A DNA stretch of 64,000 bases from positions 2,441,501 through 2,505,500 of the forward strand of contig NC_014923.1 of the NCBI RefSeq assembly GCF_000185905.1, read 5' to 3'. Under the pieces are notes generated by a model. The model ran no database searches, was not told where the DNA came from, and worked only from the letters and a program-made list of their open reading frames with translations. Positions within the stretch are counted from its first letter, which is position 1, and every line of letters starts with the position of its first letter. Shown piece by piece: positions 37,521 to 46,572 of the stretch. The translations under genes and the position numbers were made by a program. The stretch is from Mesorhizobium ciceri biovar biserrulae WSM1271. GTDB taxonomy: Bacteria; Pseudomonadota; Alphaproteobacteria; Rhizobiales; Rhizobiaceae.

Positions 37521-38057
37521 CTACTTGGCAGGCGCGGCAGCCTGAGCGTCGCCGCCGAGATCCTTCTTGAAGGTCTCAAAGTCGACCTGCATGCCGTTGA
37601 AGATTGTGCTCCAGTGCCGTGACAGAGCGGCGATTGCGACGGCCTCTTCGATCTCGTCCTCCGTTGCGCCCGCCTGTTTTGCGCTCTCGGTGTCTTCCCA
37701 GATGCAATACTGGCAGGGAATTTGTGCGGAGACGGCGAGCGAGATCAGAGCCTTGACCTTCGGCGGCAGGGCGGTTTCGCTGGAGAACTGCAGAGCCTTC
37801 ACCTCTGCCCAGGCGCCCGGCAGCGCTGCTTTTGAAACCTGATGGAGAAAGGTCGGCACCGAGCCGAGCGTCCGCTCGACGTCCTTATAGGTGGCGTCGA
37901 CCTCAGCCTGACCGGCCCAGCCTAAGCCTGATGACAACAATGTGGCGCAGACGACAGTCGATGCGAACGCCGTGTGAAGGAGGCGGCGCGAGCGGCTGGG
38001 CCCGAGCTCGCCGTGGTGTGCGATGGAAGCAACATGGGGAACTGCGAAGGCGAACAT
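37521..38057 (-). CDS. Carboxymuconolactone decarboxylase/AhpD-like exported protein
   Basis: The 178-residue protein has an N-terminal hydrophobic leader (FASTVVCATLLSSGLGWA) and a CMD/AhpD fold with the redox motif CQYCIWED and helix EDEIEEAVAIAALSRHWS. AhpD-like proteins reduce disulfides or peroxide-linked partners. Export of such a fold is less common. The ATG 38057 follows gaggagag. The neighbours point to an oxidant-response operon. Confidence 0.82.
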   Translation of the reverse strand: MFAFAVPHVASIAHHGELGPSRSRRLLHTAFASTVVCATLLSSGLGWAGQAEVDATYKDVERTLGSVPTFLHQVSKAALPGAWAEVKALQFSSETALPPKVKALISLAVSAQIPCQYCIWEDTESAKQAGATEDEIEEAVAIAALSRHWSTIFNGMQVDFETFKKDLGGDAQAAAPAK

Positions 38058-38144
38058 GATCTCTCTCCTCTCTGGAACCATTTGCATCCGGGCCAGATGA
38101 TGCCCGCGTGCTGTAAGGAGTCACGGACGGGAGAAAAAGTTCGA

Positions 38145-39113
38145 TCAGTCGTCGTCGATTCTAGGCGGACGCGGCGAAAGATGAAGATGCAAGCGTCGGG
38201 CCTTGCCGTCTCGCTGAAAGATCACCAGGACGACACCCGGCGGGCAGTGGAAAGGGTCTTCCGGCGGATTGACGAATAGTCCCTCGATCACAGTGACCTG
38301 GCTGGCGCTGAGAATGCGCTGCGGTTCCAGGCGGACGCCGGCTTCCGTGTCGGCGTCGACTTCCCAGGCAAGGAATGAGCGACCCAGCACTGGTTTGCTC
38401 GTCCCGCGGACAAGATGCAGGTCCTCTGCAAAGTGCCCAAGGAAGCGGTCACGCTCGCCATGCTGGTTGAGCCCATTGAAAATTTCGGAGTAGAATCGCT
38501 GGCGCTCGCGAGACTGCGAGCGAGCCTCTGTGTCGGCAAGGCCCGCCGTTTCCAGCAGCATCTCGGCAAGCTTGCGTTTGGCTTGCGACAAACGACTGCG
38601 AACCGTCCCAATCGGGACACCCAGAATGGCGGCCAGTTCCTCGTAAGACTGATAGCTTCCGAAATAGCGCAACATGGCGGTAGCCTGCAGCGGCTCGGGA
38701 AGCTTGCGTAGGGCGTCCCAAACCCATTCGCGAAGCGCGACTTTCTCCAGCCGCTCCTCAATGCTTGCGCGTTCGTCTGGGCGGTCTGGAATGTCGGCGG
38801 TCAAGATCTCGCGTCGTCTTCGACGCAATTGTTGTAGGCAACAGCGGTGCAACACAGTGCGAAGCCAGCCACCGACGGCTTGCGGATCCTTGAGTTCGCC
38901 GATGCGCCTCAGCGCGATCAGGAAAGTCTCATGCACAGCATCTTCGGCGTCCGACCCATAGCCGAGCATGTTCAGCGCTATCGCATAGAGCCGTGCGCGA
39001 TGACGTTCCAGCAGCAGGCCGAGGCAACCACAATCGCCGCCCCGAGCGGCAAGGGCCAGTTCGGCATCACTCGGCACGATATGAGTTTCGTAGCCCATGG
39101 ACTTAAGATGCAT
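38145..39113 (-). CDS. ECF-type sigma factor with SnoaL-like C-terminal domain
   Basis: The protein has sigma region 2 (LERHRARLYAIALNMLGYGSDAEDAVHETFLIAL) and region 4 (SYEELAAILGVPIGTVRSRLSQAKRKL). A C-terminal extension of ~120 residues (FYSEIFNGLNQHGERDRFLGHFAEDLHLVRG...) resembles a SnoaL/NTF2-like fold. No anti-sigma gene is adjacent. This domain set, next to a CMD gene, is like ECF41-type sigma factors whose extension controls activity, but the typical ECF41 motifs (WLPEP, DGGGR) are not seen. Start could be ATG 39113, ATG 39098 or GTG 39182. Confidence 0.78.
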   Translation of the reverse strand: MHLKSMGYETHIVPSDAELALAARGGDCGCLGLLLERHRARLYAIALNMLGYGSDAEDAVHETFLIALRRIGELKDPQAVGGWLRTVLHRCCLQQLRRRRREILTADIPDRPDERASIEERLEKVALREWVWDALRKLPEPLQATAMLRYFGSYQSYEELAAILGVPIGTVRSRLSQAKRKLAEMLLETAGLADTEARSQSRERQRFYSEIFNGLNQHGERDRFLGHFAEDLHLVRGTSKPVLGRSFLAWEVDADTEAGVRLEPQRILSASQVTVIEGLFVNPPEDPFHCPPGVVLVIFQRDGKARRLHLHLSPRPPRIDDD

Positions 39114-39448
39114 CAACTGGCGAAAAAGTTCGAATGCCAGTTCAGCTTCGTCACGATCCGTGTTCGGCGGGCACCAGTTCACCAATGACGCTTTGATGGG
39201 GTTTTGGATTGAGGTTATGACCCTCACTTCACGTCCGTAACAACCGGCCCCGAAACGGGGTCCGTGAGAACCAGGCTCGCCGCCAAGATACTCAAGCGAG
39301 ATCGAAAGTGCATATGGCAGTGAGCAAGGATTGGATTCTGGCGGATGCGGGCGATCTACGCGGCTAGATTCAATCCTGTAAAACTTTTTCCAGATTTGAC
39401 ACCATTTCACAAAATTGTAAGATAATCATCTTCCGTCAGCGATAGGCG
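39114..39448. other. Divergent gap before the RpiR regulator gene
   Basis: The left part overlaps possible longer starts of the sigma factor. The right part (39360-39440) is AT-rich and holds the probable promoter of the RpiR regulator. I saw no further gene. Confidence 0.4.
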
Positions 39449-40360
39449 ATGACCATGTCGATCCGCGAAGAACTGGCCAACACGACCGTGGCGTTCACCT
39501 CCGCGGAAGAGAAGATCGTCCAGGTCCTGCTCGCCGATTACCCGATGTCGGGGCTGGGCACCGCAACCCGGCTGGCACGGCGCGCCGGCGTCAGCGACCC
39601 GAGCGTGACGCGGCTGATGACCAAGCTTGGCTATGTCGGCTTTGCCGATTTCCAGGCACGCCTGCTCACCGAAGTCGAATCCAGGCTGCATTCGCCGCTT
39701 TTGATGATGGAGGCCAAGCGTCCGGGCGGCTCCAGCGAAGGCACCGCACTTGCCTATTTCCATTCGGTTTCCGACAGCCTGGAGCGTACGCGCACGGCTG
39801 TGCCGGTGCAGGCCTACACGCGCGCTGTCAACATGCTGCTCGAGAGCAAGGGCCAGGTCGTGCTGCTGGGCGGCCGGTTCAGCCGGCATATCGCCTCCAT
39901 GCTGGCCGGCTATCTCCTGCAGTTCCGCTCCGGCGTGCGCGACATCGGTTCGTTGAGTCCCGCCGATTTCGACCTGTTGATCGACCTTGGCAAGCGCGAC
40001 CTCCTCGTCGTGTTCGATTACCGGCGCTACCAGTCGGACGTGGTGAGCTTTGCCCAGCAGGCCAAGGAGCGCGGCGTCTCCATCCTGCTGTTCACCGATG
40101 TCTGGCTGTCGCCGATATCTGACATCGCGGACCTGACCATGGTCGCGGCGATCGACGCCAACTCGCCGTTCGACACGCTGGCGACGGCCGTTGCCCAGAT
40201 GGAAACCGTCTTTGCCCACGCGCTGGAGGGCCATGGCGCCGGGGTGCGCAAGCGCATCGAGGACATCGAGAAGATCCGCAGCGCCAACGCGGTCACGCTC
40301 GATACCGTCCTATCGTCATCGGCCGACGACGCCGCCAAATCCAAAGCCACAAGGAAATAG
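39449..40360 (+). CDS. RpiR/MurR-family transcriptional regulator
   Basis: The 303-residue regulator has an N-terminal RpiR helix-turn-helix (SAEEKIVQVLLADYPMSGLGTATRLARRAGVSDPSVTRLMTKLGY) and a SIS sugar-phosphate-type domain (VVLLGGRFSRHIASMLAGYL; LLVVFDYRRYQSDVVSFAQQAKERG). RpiR regulators usually sense phosphosugars, but some control amino acid or peptide genes. It is directly upstream of the M20 deacylase on the same strand. Confidence 0.9.
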   Translation: MTMSIREELANTTVAFTSAEEKIVQVLLADYPMSGLGTATRLARRAGVSDPSVTRLMTKLGYVGFADFQARLLTEVESRLHSPLLMMEAKRPGGSSEGTALAYFHSVSDSLERTRTAVPVQAYTRAVNMLLESKGQVVLLGGRFSRHIASMLAGYLLQFRSGVRDIGSLSPADFDLLIDLGKRDLLVVFDYRRYQSDVVSFAQQAKERGVSILLFTDVWLSPISDIADLTMVAAIDANSPFDTLATAVAQMETVFAHALEGHGAGVRKRIEDIEKIRSANAVTLDTVLSSSADDAAKSKATRK

Positions 40361-40417
40361 TGTCGTTGCGCTCAGTGCAGCGATGCAAAGCGCCGCGACG
40401 CAGAAAAGGAAGCGACA

Positions 40418-41734
40418 ATGCCCGACAACCAGACCATCATCGACGCCGTGCAGGCTGAGATCGAGACCGATCGCGACTGGTTGATCGGCCTGACCCGTGA
40501 CATGGTCCGCATCCCTTCGGTCAACCCCAAATTCGAGCCCAATCCGGCGATCAACCGCGAGGCGGATGTCCAGGCGCTGCTCGAACCGATCCTCAAGCAG
40601 GACGGGTTCAGGACAGAGCAATGGGATGCCTTGCCCGGGCGGCCCAATCTGGTCGGCGAATGGGCGGGAGACGAGAGCCGCAGCCTGATCCTGTGCGGCC
40701 ATATCGACGTCGTGCCGGTCGGCGCGATGAAGGACTGGTCGGTCGATCCGTTCGGCGGCGAAATCACCAATGGCCGGCTCTATGGCCGCGGCGCCGTCGA
40801 CATGAAGGGCGGCGTCGCCGCTTGCATCGCCGCCGCGCGCGCGATCCGCAAGGCGGGCATCACGCTGCAGGGCCGGCTCGCCATCCACTCGGTCGTCGAC
40901 GAGGAAGCCGGCGGCTTCGGCGCCATGGACGCGGTGAAGAAGGGCAAGCTCGCCAAGGCGGTGCTGGTCGCCGAACCGACCTGGGGCGATGTCCTGCCGG
41001 TCGAAGGCGGGCTGGAATGGGCGCGGGTGACGATCCGTGGCCGCAACGCCCATTCGGCGCTGCGCTACAACGAGATCTATCCGCAGCGCCACGACAAGGA
41101 CCGGCTGGAGCCGGGCGTCAATGCGATCGAGATCGCCGCCCGCTTCATTGCCGCCGTGCGCCAGTATGAGCTGGACCGGACGCGAGCAAAATCGCATCCG
41201 CTGCTGCCGCTCGGCATGAACACCATCAACATCGGCGTCATGCATGGCGGCACCGGCCTTGGCGAGCACGGCCTGCCGACCGTGATGACCAACCCGGCCA
41301 TCATTCCCGATGTCGCGGTGCTCGATCTCGACATGAAATTCCTGCCCGACGAGAATTCGGCCGACTACCGCCGCGATTTCGAGGCGTTCGTCCACCATTT
41401 CGCGCAGACCGATGCGTGGCTGCGCGACAACCCGCCTGCGATCCAATGGGAGCTCGGCGGGCTGCATTTTCCGCCGATGAACACGCCGGTCGACCATCCG
41501 CTGGTGATATCGCTGATGAAGCGCAAGGCGGTAGTCGGCAAGGCGCCGCAGGCGCGTGGCTTCGTCGCCGTGTGCGATGCCGCGCACTATGCCGGCGCCG
41601 GCGTCGACGGTGTCATCTTCGGCCCGTCGGGCGACGGCTTTCACGGTTCCGACGAATATGTCGAGGTCGAATCGGTGGTCGAGACCGCCAAGGTGATCGC
41701 GGCGTCCGTCATCGATTGGTGCGGCATCCGCTGA
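40418..41734 (+). CDS. ArgE/DapE-type M20 deacylase
   Basis: The 438-residue metallohydrolase has the M20 layout: LCGHIDVVPVG (metal His and Asp), GRGAVDMKGGV (bridging Asp), DEEAGG (catalytic Glu pair) and a C-terminal metal His region (FGPSGDGFHGSDEY). It removes an acyl or amino group from an N-acylated amino acid or peptide. The neighbouring branched-chain-type importer suggests that the substrate is an imported amino-acid derivative. Specificity is not visible. Confidence 0.88.
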   Translation: MPDNQTIIDAVQAEIETDRDWLIGLTRDMVRIPSVNPKFEPNPAINREADVQALLEPILKQDGFRTEQWDALPGRPNLVGEWAGDESRSLILCGHIDVVPVGAMKDWSVDPFGGEITNGRLYGRGAVDMKGGVAACIAAARAIRKAGITLQGRLAIHSVVDEEAGGFGAMDAVKKGKLAKAVLVAEPTWGDVLPVEGGLEWARVTIRGRNAHSALRYNEIYPQRHDKDRLEPGVNAIEIAARFIAAVRQYELDRTRAKSHPLLPLGMNTINIGVMHGGTGLGEHGLPTVMTNPAIIPDVAVLDLDMKFLPDENSADYRRDFEAFVHHFAQTDAWLRDNPPAIQWELGGLHFPPMNTPVDHPLVISLMKRKAVVGKAPQARGFVAVCDAAHYAGAGVDGVIFGPSGDGFHGSDEYVEVESVVETAKVIAASVIDWCGIR

Positions 41735-41758
41735 GGCGGAGCCGCCGCTCCGAGCCGA

Positions 41759-42793
41759 TCAGGCGGGGCGCTTCAGGCGTCCGGCGACGGCGCCCCATGA
41801 AGCCTTGATCATGCCGACCAAGCCGCTCGGGTAGGCCAGCATCACGCCGATGATCAGCACCGCCGTGATCATCGGCCGCCACGCGCCGAAATCGGCCATC
41901 CATTCGGCGAAGATCGTCAGCACGAAAGAGGCGATGATGGCGCCGTAAATAGTGCTGGTGCCGCCAAGCAGCACCATCGACAGGATGATGGTCGCAAGGC
42001 TCATGCCGAAGACGTCGATCGAGGCATTGCGCTGGTAGGCGGCGTAGAAGGCGCCGGCGATGCCGGTGAAGAAGGCGCTCGCGGCAAGCGTCAGCATGCG
42101 CTGGCGCACGATCGAGACGCCGCGGCTGATGGCGTATTCCTCATTGTCGCGCAAGGCGACGATGCTGGCCCCGGTGCGCGAGCGCACGAACACGCGCAGG
42201 AACAGGGTACTCGCCACCAGCAGCGCCAACGCGATGTAGAAATAGGCTGATTTGCCGTCACGGACCATGTTGTGGTCGAACACGTATAGCCCGGGAATGC
42301 GCACCAACCCTTGCGTGCCGCCGGTGATGGCGGACTGGCTGATGATTACCTGCATCACCAGCTGCGCGAAGCCGAAAGTGACCAGGATGATGTAGATGCC
42401 CTTCAGCCGCAGGATCGGGATGGTCACCAGGATCGCCGCCAGGGTGGCGATGACACCGCTGGCAAACAGCGCGATCCACGGGTCGAATTCGGCCAGCTTG
42501 GTGAGCAGGCTGTAGGCATAGACGCCGATGCCGAACAGCGCCAGATGGCCGAAATTGAAGACGCCGCCATAGCCGAGGCTGAGGTCCCAGTTCGAGGCGA
42601 CGATCGCATAGATGAAGGCCATGATTAGGATGTGGCGGGCATAGGTGTCGCCGAAGATCAACGGCAGCAGTGCCAGCAAGGCGAAGCCGAGCACGAAGCC
42701 GATGGCCTCCTGCTTCCACGGCGTACGGCCGGGAGCAATCGGGGTTGCCGCCGCTGTGTGGCTAAGGGTAACCGGCGATGTCGTATCGGTCAT
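41759..42793 (-). CDS. livM: Branched-chain-type amino acid ABC permease LivM
   Basis: The 344-residue permease has about ten hydrophobic segments and the LivM hallmark RTGASIVALRDNEEYAISRGVS. It overlaps the LivH gene by four bases. LivM and LivH form the channel for the importer encoded by this operon. Its stop is 25 bases from the convergent M20 gene. Confidence 0.9.
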   Translation of the reverse strand: MTDTTSPVTLSHTAAATPIAPGRTPWKQEAIGFVLGFALLALLPLIFGDTYARHILIMAFIYAIVASNWDLSLGYGGVFNFGHLALFGIGVYAYSLLTKLAEFDPWIALFASGVIATLAAILVTIPILRLKGIYIILVTFGFAQLVMQVIISQSAITGGTQGLVRIPGLYVFDHNMVRDGKSAYFYIALALLVASTLFLRVFVRSRTGASIVALRDNEEYAISRGVSIVRQRMLTLAASAFFTGIAGAFYAAYQRNASIDVFGMSLATIILSMVLLGGTSTIYGAIIASFVLTIFAEWMADFGAWRPMITAVLIIGVMLAYPSGLVGMIKASWGAVAGRLKRPA

Positions 42794-43665
42794 GCTAGGC
42801 CTCGGGAGCGGCTGGCAAAGATGCCCTCGGGGCGCACCATCAGGGTCAGGATCAGCACGCCGAACAGCAGCGCCGGCGTCCAGTACAGGCCGAAATAATA
42901 GCTGCAGGCGGCCTCGAAGAAGCCGATCAGATAGGCGGCGAAGATCGGTCCCGAGATGCTCGATATGCCGCCGAAGACGACGACGATCAGCGCCTTGAGC
43001 AGCGGGTCGCTGCCCATCACCGGCGACATGAAACGATAGCCACCCATGAAGATGCCGGCGAGGCCTGCAAGCGACGCGGCAATGGCGAAGGCCAGCCCAT
43101 AGAGCGCGGTGACGTTCAGCCCGACCAGATGGCTGGCATCTTCATTCTGCGCCACGGCGCGCAGCGCCAGCCCGAGCCGCGTGCGGTTGAGGAACATACA
43201 AAGTGCGGCCAGGATCAGCGGCGTGATGACGATGATGGCGATCTGGTGCAGGGAGACGCCGACGCCGCCGACGGTGGTGTTGCCGGTGATCAGCGCCGGG
43301 ATCTGCTTCGAGCGCGGTCCCCAGATGGTCAGCGCGCCGTTCTCGATCAGCGACCCGGCTGCCAGCGTGGTGATGACGACGACCAGCACGATGTTGGGTC
43401 GGCCGATCAGCGGCCGCACGACACTCGCCTGCAGGATCCAGCCGACGCCGGCCATGACGACGACGGCGATGGGAAAGGCGACCGCCGCCGGCAGGCCGAG
43501 TTCGACCAGCTGCCAGGCGATGTAGGCGCCCAGCATCATGAACACGCCATGGCTGAAATTGAACACGCCGATCGTCGTCCAGACCAGAGCCAGCCCGACC
43601 GCCATCATGGCGTAGAGCGAGCCTTGGAACAGGCCGCCGAACAGGATTTCCGCCAATGCGCTCAT
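42790..43665 (-). CDS. livH: Branched-chain-type amino acid ABC permease LivH
   Basis: The 291-residue permease is LivH-like (GGLFQGSLYAMMAVGLALVWTTIGVFNFSHG; NRTRLGLALRAVAQNEDASHLVGLNV). It is translationally coupled to livM by a four-base overlap and lies 12 bases after livF. Confidence 0.92.
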   Translation of the reverse strand: MSALAEILFGGLFQGSLYAMMAVGLALVWTTIGVFNFSHGVFMMLGAYIAWQLVELGLPAAVAFPIAVVVMAGVGWILQASVVRPLIGRPNIVLVVVITTLAAGSLIENGALTIWGPRSKQIPALITGNTTVGGVGVSLHQIAIIVITPLILAALCMFLNRTRLGLALRAVAQNEDASHLVGLNVTALYGLAFAIAASLAGLAGIFMGGYRFMSPVMGSDPLLKALIVVVFGGISSISGPIFAAYLIGFFEAACSYYFGLYWTPALLFGVLILTLMVRPEGIFASRSRGLA

Positions 43666-43677
43666 CTTCGGATTTTC

Positions 43678-44391
43678 CTAATGGCCAAAATACATCGACA
43701 TGATCTCGCCGTGGTCGAGGCTTTCGCCCGGCTTGATCTCGGTCGCAACGGCGCCATGGTTGACGAGGTAGAGTTGCTGCGTCAGCTCCAGCAGGAATTC
43801 GATGTCCTGCTCGACGACGATGAGCGGTACGCCGCCGCGCGAAATGTCCATGACGGAGGCGCAGAGCTCGTCCTTGATCTTGGGCGCCAGCCCCAGCGTC
43901 GGCTCGTCGAGGATCAGCAGGCGCGGATGGCTCATCAGCGCCGTGCCGATCGACACCATCTGGCGCTCGCCGCCCGACAGCGTGCGCACGCGCTGGCGCC
44001 AGCGTTCCGCCAGTTTCGGGAACAGCTTGACCACCTTTTCGCGGTTTTCCGCCTCATGCGGCCGGGCCCGCGGCGAATAGGCGCCGAGCGCCATGCAGTC
44101 GGCGATCGAGAGATCGGGAAACAGCCGGTTGCCTTGCGGCACATGGATCAGGCCGGCGCCGACGATGGCGCGTGCGCTGTGGCCGACAATGTCTTGCCCG
44201 TCGAACAGGATGCGGCCGCTCTTCGGTTGCAGAAGCCCGGAGATCGCACGCAGCAGCGTCGTCTTGCCATGGCCGTTGGGGCCGAACAGGCCGACATTGC
44301 CGAAACGCCCGGCCTCCAGCGAGATATCGTGCAGCACGGTGACGCGGCCATAGCCGGCGGTGACGCCTTCGACGCTGAGAATGGGATTCAC
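43678..44391 (-). CDS. livF: Branched-chain-type amino acid ABC ATPase LivF
   Basis: The 237-residue ATPase has Walker A GPNGHGKTT, signature LSGGERQMVSIG, Walker B LLILDEPTLGLAP and a His switch-like VEQ segment. It starts at GTG 44391, which overlaps the livG stop (GTGA); a longer frame to 44685 lies inside livG. It pairs with LivG. Confidence 0.92.
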   Translation of the reverse strand: MNPILSVEGVTAGYGRVTVLHDISLEAGRFGNVGLFGPNGHGKTTLLRAISGLLQPKSGRILFDGQDIVGHSARAIVGAGLIHVPQGNRLFPDLSIADCMALGAYSPRARPHEAENREKVVKLFPKLAERWRQRVRTLSGGERQMVSIGTALMSHPRLLILDEPTLGLAPKIKDELCASVMDISRGGVPLIVVEQDIEFLLELTQQLYLVNHGAVATEIKPGESLDHGEIMSMYFGH

Positions 44392-45125
44392 GCCGCCGAC
44401 CTCCTCGTGCCGAGATAGGCCTCGATGACGTGCGGATCGGCGATCACGCCTGCCGGATCGCCGGCGGCCAGGACGCGGCCATTGTTGAGCACCAGCAGAT
44501 GCTGCGAAAGGCTCATCAGGAAAGTCAGCACGTGCTCGATCAACAGGATGGTGATGCCGCGTTCGGCGGTGCGGCGGATCAGGCCGATCGACGTCTCGAT
44601 CTCGGGCTTGGTCAGGCTCGATGCCGGCTCGTCGAGCAAGAGCATGCGCGGCTGCATGGCGATCGCCGTGGCAAGCATCAGGCATTTGCGCTCGAACACG
44701 GACAATTCGCCGGCAAGCCGGCCGAACGACTGGGATCCCAGGCCGACGAACTCCAGCGCCTCGGCGGCGGCATTGCGGGCCGTGGCCGCTGTCTTTTCCT
44801 GCTTGCCGTAGCTGGCGCCGATCAGCGCGTTCTCGAACACGGTCAGCCCGTCGAAGCTGGTCTCGCGCTGAAAGGTCCGGGCAAGGCCGAGGCGCGCGAT
44901 GGCGTGTCCCGATTTGCCGTTTATGGCAATGCCGTCAAAGCGGATCTGGCCCCGGTCGGGCCCGAACGGGATGCCGGTGATGATGTTGAACAGCGTGCTC
45001 TTGCCGCTGCCGTTCGGGCCGGCGATGCCGAAGATCTCGCCGGCCTCGACCTTGAACGACACGCCATCGACGGCCTTCAGCGAACCGAAGGCCTTCGACA
45101 CGCCGTCCAGTTCAAGCAGGGCCAT
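44388..45125 (-). CDS. livG: Branched-chain-type amino acid ABC ATPase LivG
   Basis: The 245-residue ATPase has Walker A GPNGSGKST, a LivG-type insertion, the signature-like LAGELSVFERKCLMLA, Walker B MLLLDEPASSL and the switch EHV. The signature is less canonical than LSGGQ (ELSVFERK), a variation worth noting. It begins three bases after the binding-protein stop. Confidence 0.9.
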   Translation of the reverse strand: MALLELDGVSKAFGSLKAVDGVSFKVEAGEIFGIAGPNGSGKSTLFNIITGIPFGPDRGQIRFDGIAINGKSGHAIARLGLARTFQRETSFDGLTVFENALIGASYGKQEKTAATARNAAAEALEFVGLGSQSFGRLAGELSVFERKCLMLATAIAMQPRMLLLDEPASSLTKPEIETSIGLIRRTAERGITILLIEHVLTFLMSLSQHLLVLNNGRVLAAGDPAGVIADPHVIEAYLGTRRSAA

Positions 45126-45128
45126 TCC

Positions 45129-46382
45129 CTACTTCATCCAAGGCTGGAGCTTGAAGGCGCCGGTGGCATATTTCTCCGGCGAGATCAGCGTGCGCTGGCC
45201 ATCCCAGATCTGGAAGAAGGTGATCGGAATATAGTCGTCGCCCTGCGTGGCAAGGTGGGTGGCGGGATCGAATTTCAGCCGCCCTTCCGCGACCTGCTTG
45301 TCCGTCTCCGACAGCGCCTTCATGATCGCCGCATGGTCGGATGCACCCCCGACCTTCTTGACCGCGTCGAAATAGACATTGGTCATTTCGTAGAGGCCGA
45401 CGCCGTAGGTGCCGCTCTCGACGCCGTATTTTGCCTTGAACTTGGCTGCCACCTCATCGGCGCGCGGGTTCTTCGGCGTCGTCAGCGCGCCGCCGAGCAG
45501 GTTGTAGATGACGCCATCCGATTTCTTGCCGGTCAGCTCGACGAATTCCGGAACGCTCGGCGCGTATTGCAGGAAGACGAGGCTCTTGGTCGGCTGCTCG
45601 AGGAACTGGTTGAGGAACGACGCCGAATTGCCCGGCAGATAGTCGGTGTTGATGACGACATCGGGAACGTTCTCGCGCACCTTGGCGAGGATCGAACGCC
45701 AGTCGGTCACTTCGCCGAAGGGTACGATCTCGTCGACGGTGATGGTCCAGCCCTTGTCCTTGAAGGTCTTCTTCATGCCTTCGGAGATGGTCTTCGAATA
45801 GGCGTTGTCGGACGAGATGATGGCGACCTTCTTGGCCGGCAGGGTGATCTTGCCGTCGGCCGCGAGCTTCTCGACGAACAGGGTGACGTCGGTGTTGTAG
45901 GCGTCGAAGGAAGGCGTCAGTGACCAGCAGCACATGTATTTGTCGGGGCTCGGCGCGATGATGTCCCTGGTCTGCTGCGAGGTGGCCGCCAGCATGTAGG
46001 GCATTTCCGCCTCGGCCATGTTGTCGATCTCGAAATTGGTCAGGCTGGCATAGCCGGTCAGCATGAAGTGCACGCCCGGATCGCCAAGCAGGCGTTCGAC
46101 GGCGCTGGTGACGTTGCCGGCGGACTGATCCTTGACGTCGCCGACCACCAGTTCGAACGTATCCCCGGCAACGCCGCCGGCTGCGTTCGCTTCGTCGATG
46201 GCCATCTGCACGCCGCGCTGGAATTCCTGGCCGTCCGCCGCGGCAGGGCCGGTGAGCGGCGCAAGCAGGCCGATCTTGACGACGTCGGCAAAGGCGGGGG
46301 CGGCTGATGCGGCAAACATGCCGATCAACGTCGTGCTCATCAGCATATGGCGGATTCGACTTGCGGCGGATTTGGGCTTCAT
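45129..46382 (-). CDS. Branched-chain-type amino acid ABC binding protein
   Basis: The 417-residue periplasmic protein has a signal peptide ending AFADV and the family-6 fold (VVKIGLLAPLTGPAAADGQEFQRGVQMAIDEANAAGG). Start at ATG 46382 follows aggga. Frames to 46697 would add ~105 residues without a signal and are rejected. Liv-type binding proteins are often tuned to amides, urea or short acyl compounds, so leucine is not assured. Confidence 0.9.
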   Translation of the reverse strand: MKPKSAASRIRHMLMSTTLIGMFAASAAPAFADVVKIGLLAPLTGPAAADGQEFQRGVQMAIDEANAAGGVAGDTFELVVGDVKDQSAGNVTSAVERLLGDPGVHFMLTGYASLTNFEIDNMAEAEMPYMLAATSQQTRDIIAPSPDKYMCCWSLTPSFDAYNTDVTLFVEKLAADGKITLPAKKVAIISSDNAYSKTISEGMKKTFKDKGWTITVDEIVPFGEVTDWRSILAKVRENVPDVVINTDYLPGNSASFLNQFLEQPTKSLVFLQYAPSVPEFVELTGKKSDGVIYNLLGGALTTPKNPRADEVAAKFKAKYGVESGTYGVGLYEMTNVYFDAVKKVGGASDHAAIMKALSETDKQVAEGRLKFDPATHLATQGDDYIPITFFQIWDGQRTLISPEKYATGAFKLQPWMK

Positions 46383-46572
46383 CGTGCTGTTCCCTGTTTT
46401 CCTCCCGTTCATCGGGAGTTGGATAATTGACAATCTACGCATAATTGTTCTTATTTGAAAAGGTTTTTTCAACGCAATCTGGCCGGGAACAAGGTTCCCG
46501 CAAAGGTATGGAAGCCGTGGCGCTTTGCTGCGCAACTGCATTAAAACAGGGCAAGTCCCGACGGAGCGGATA

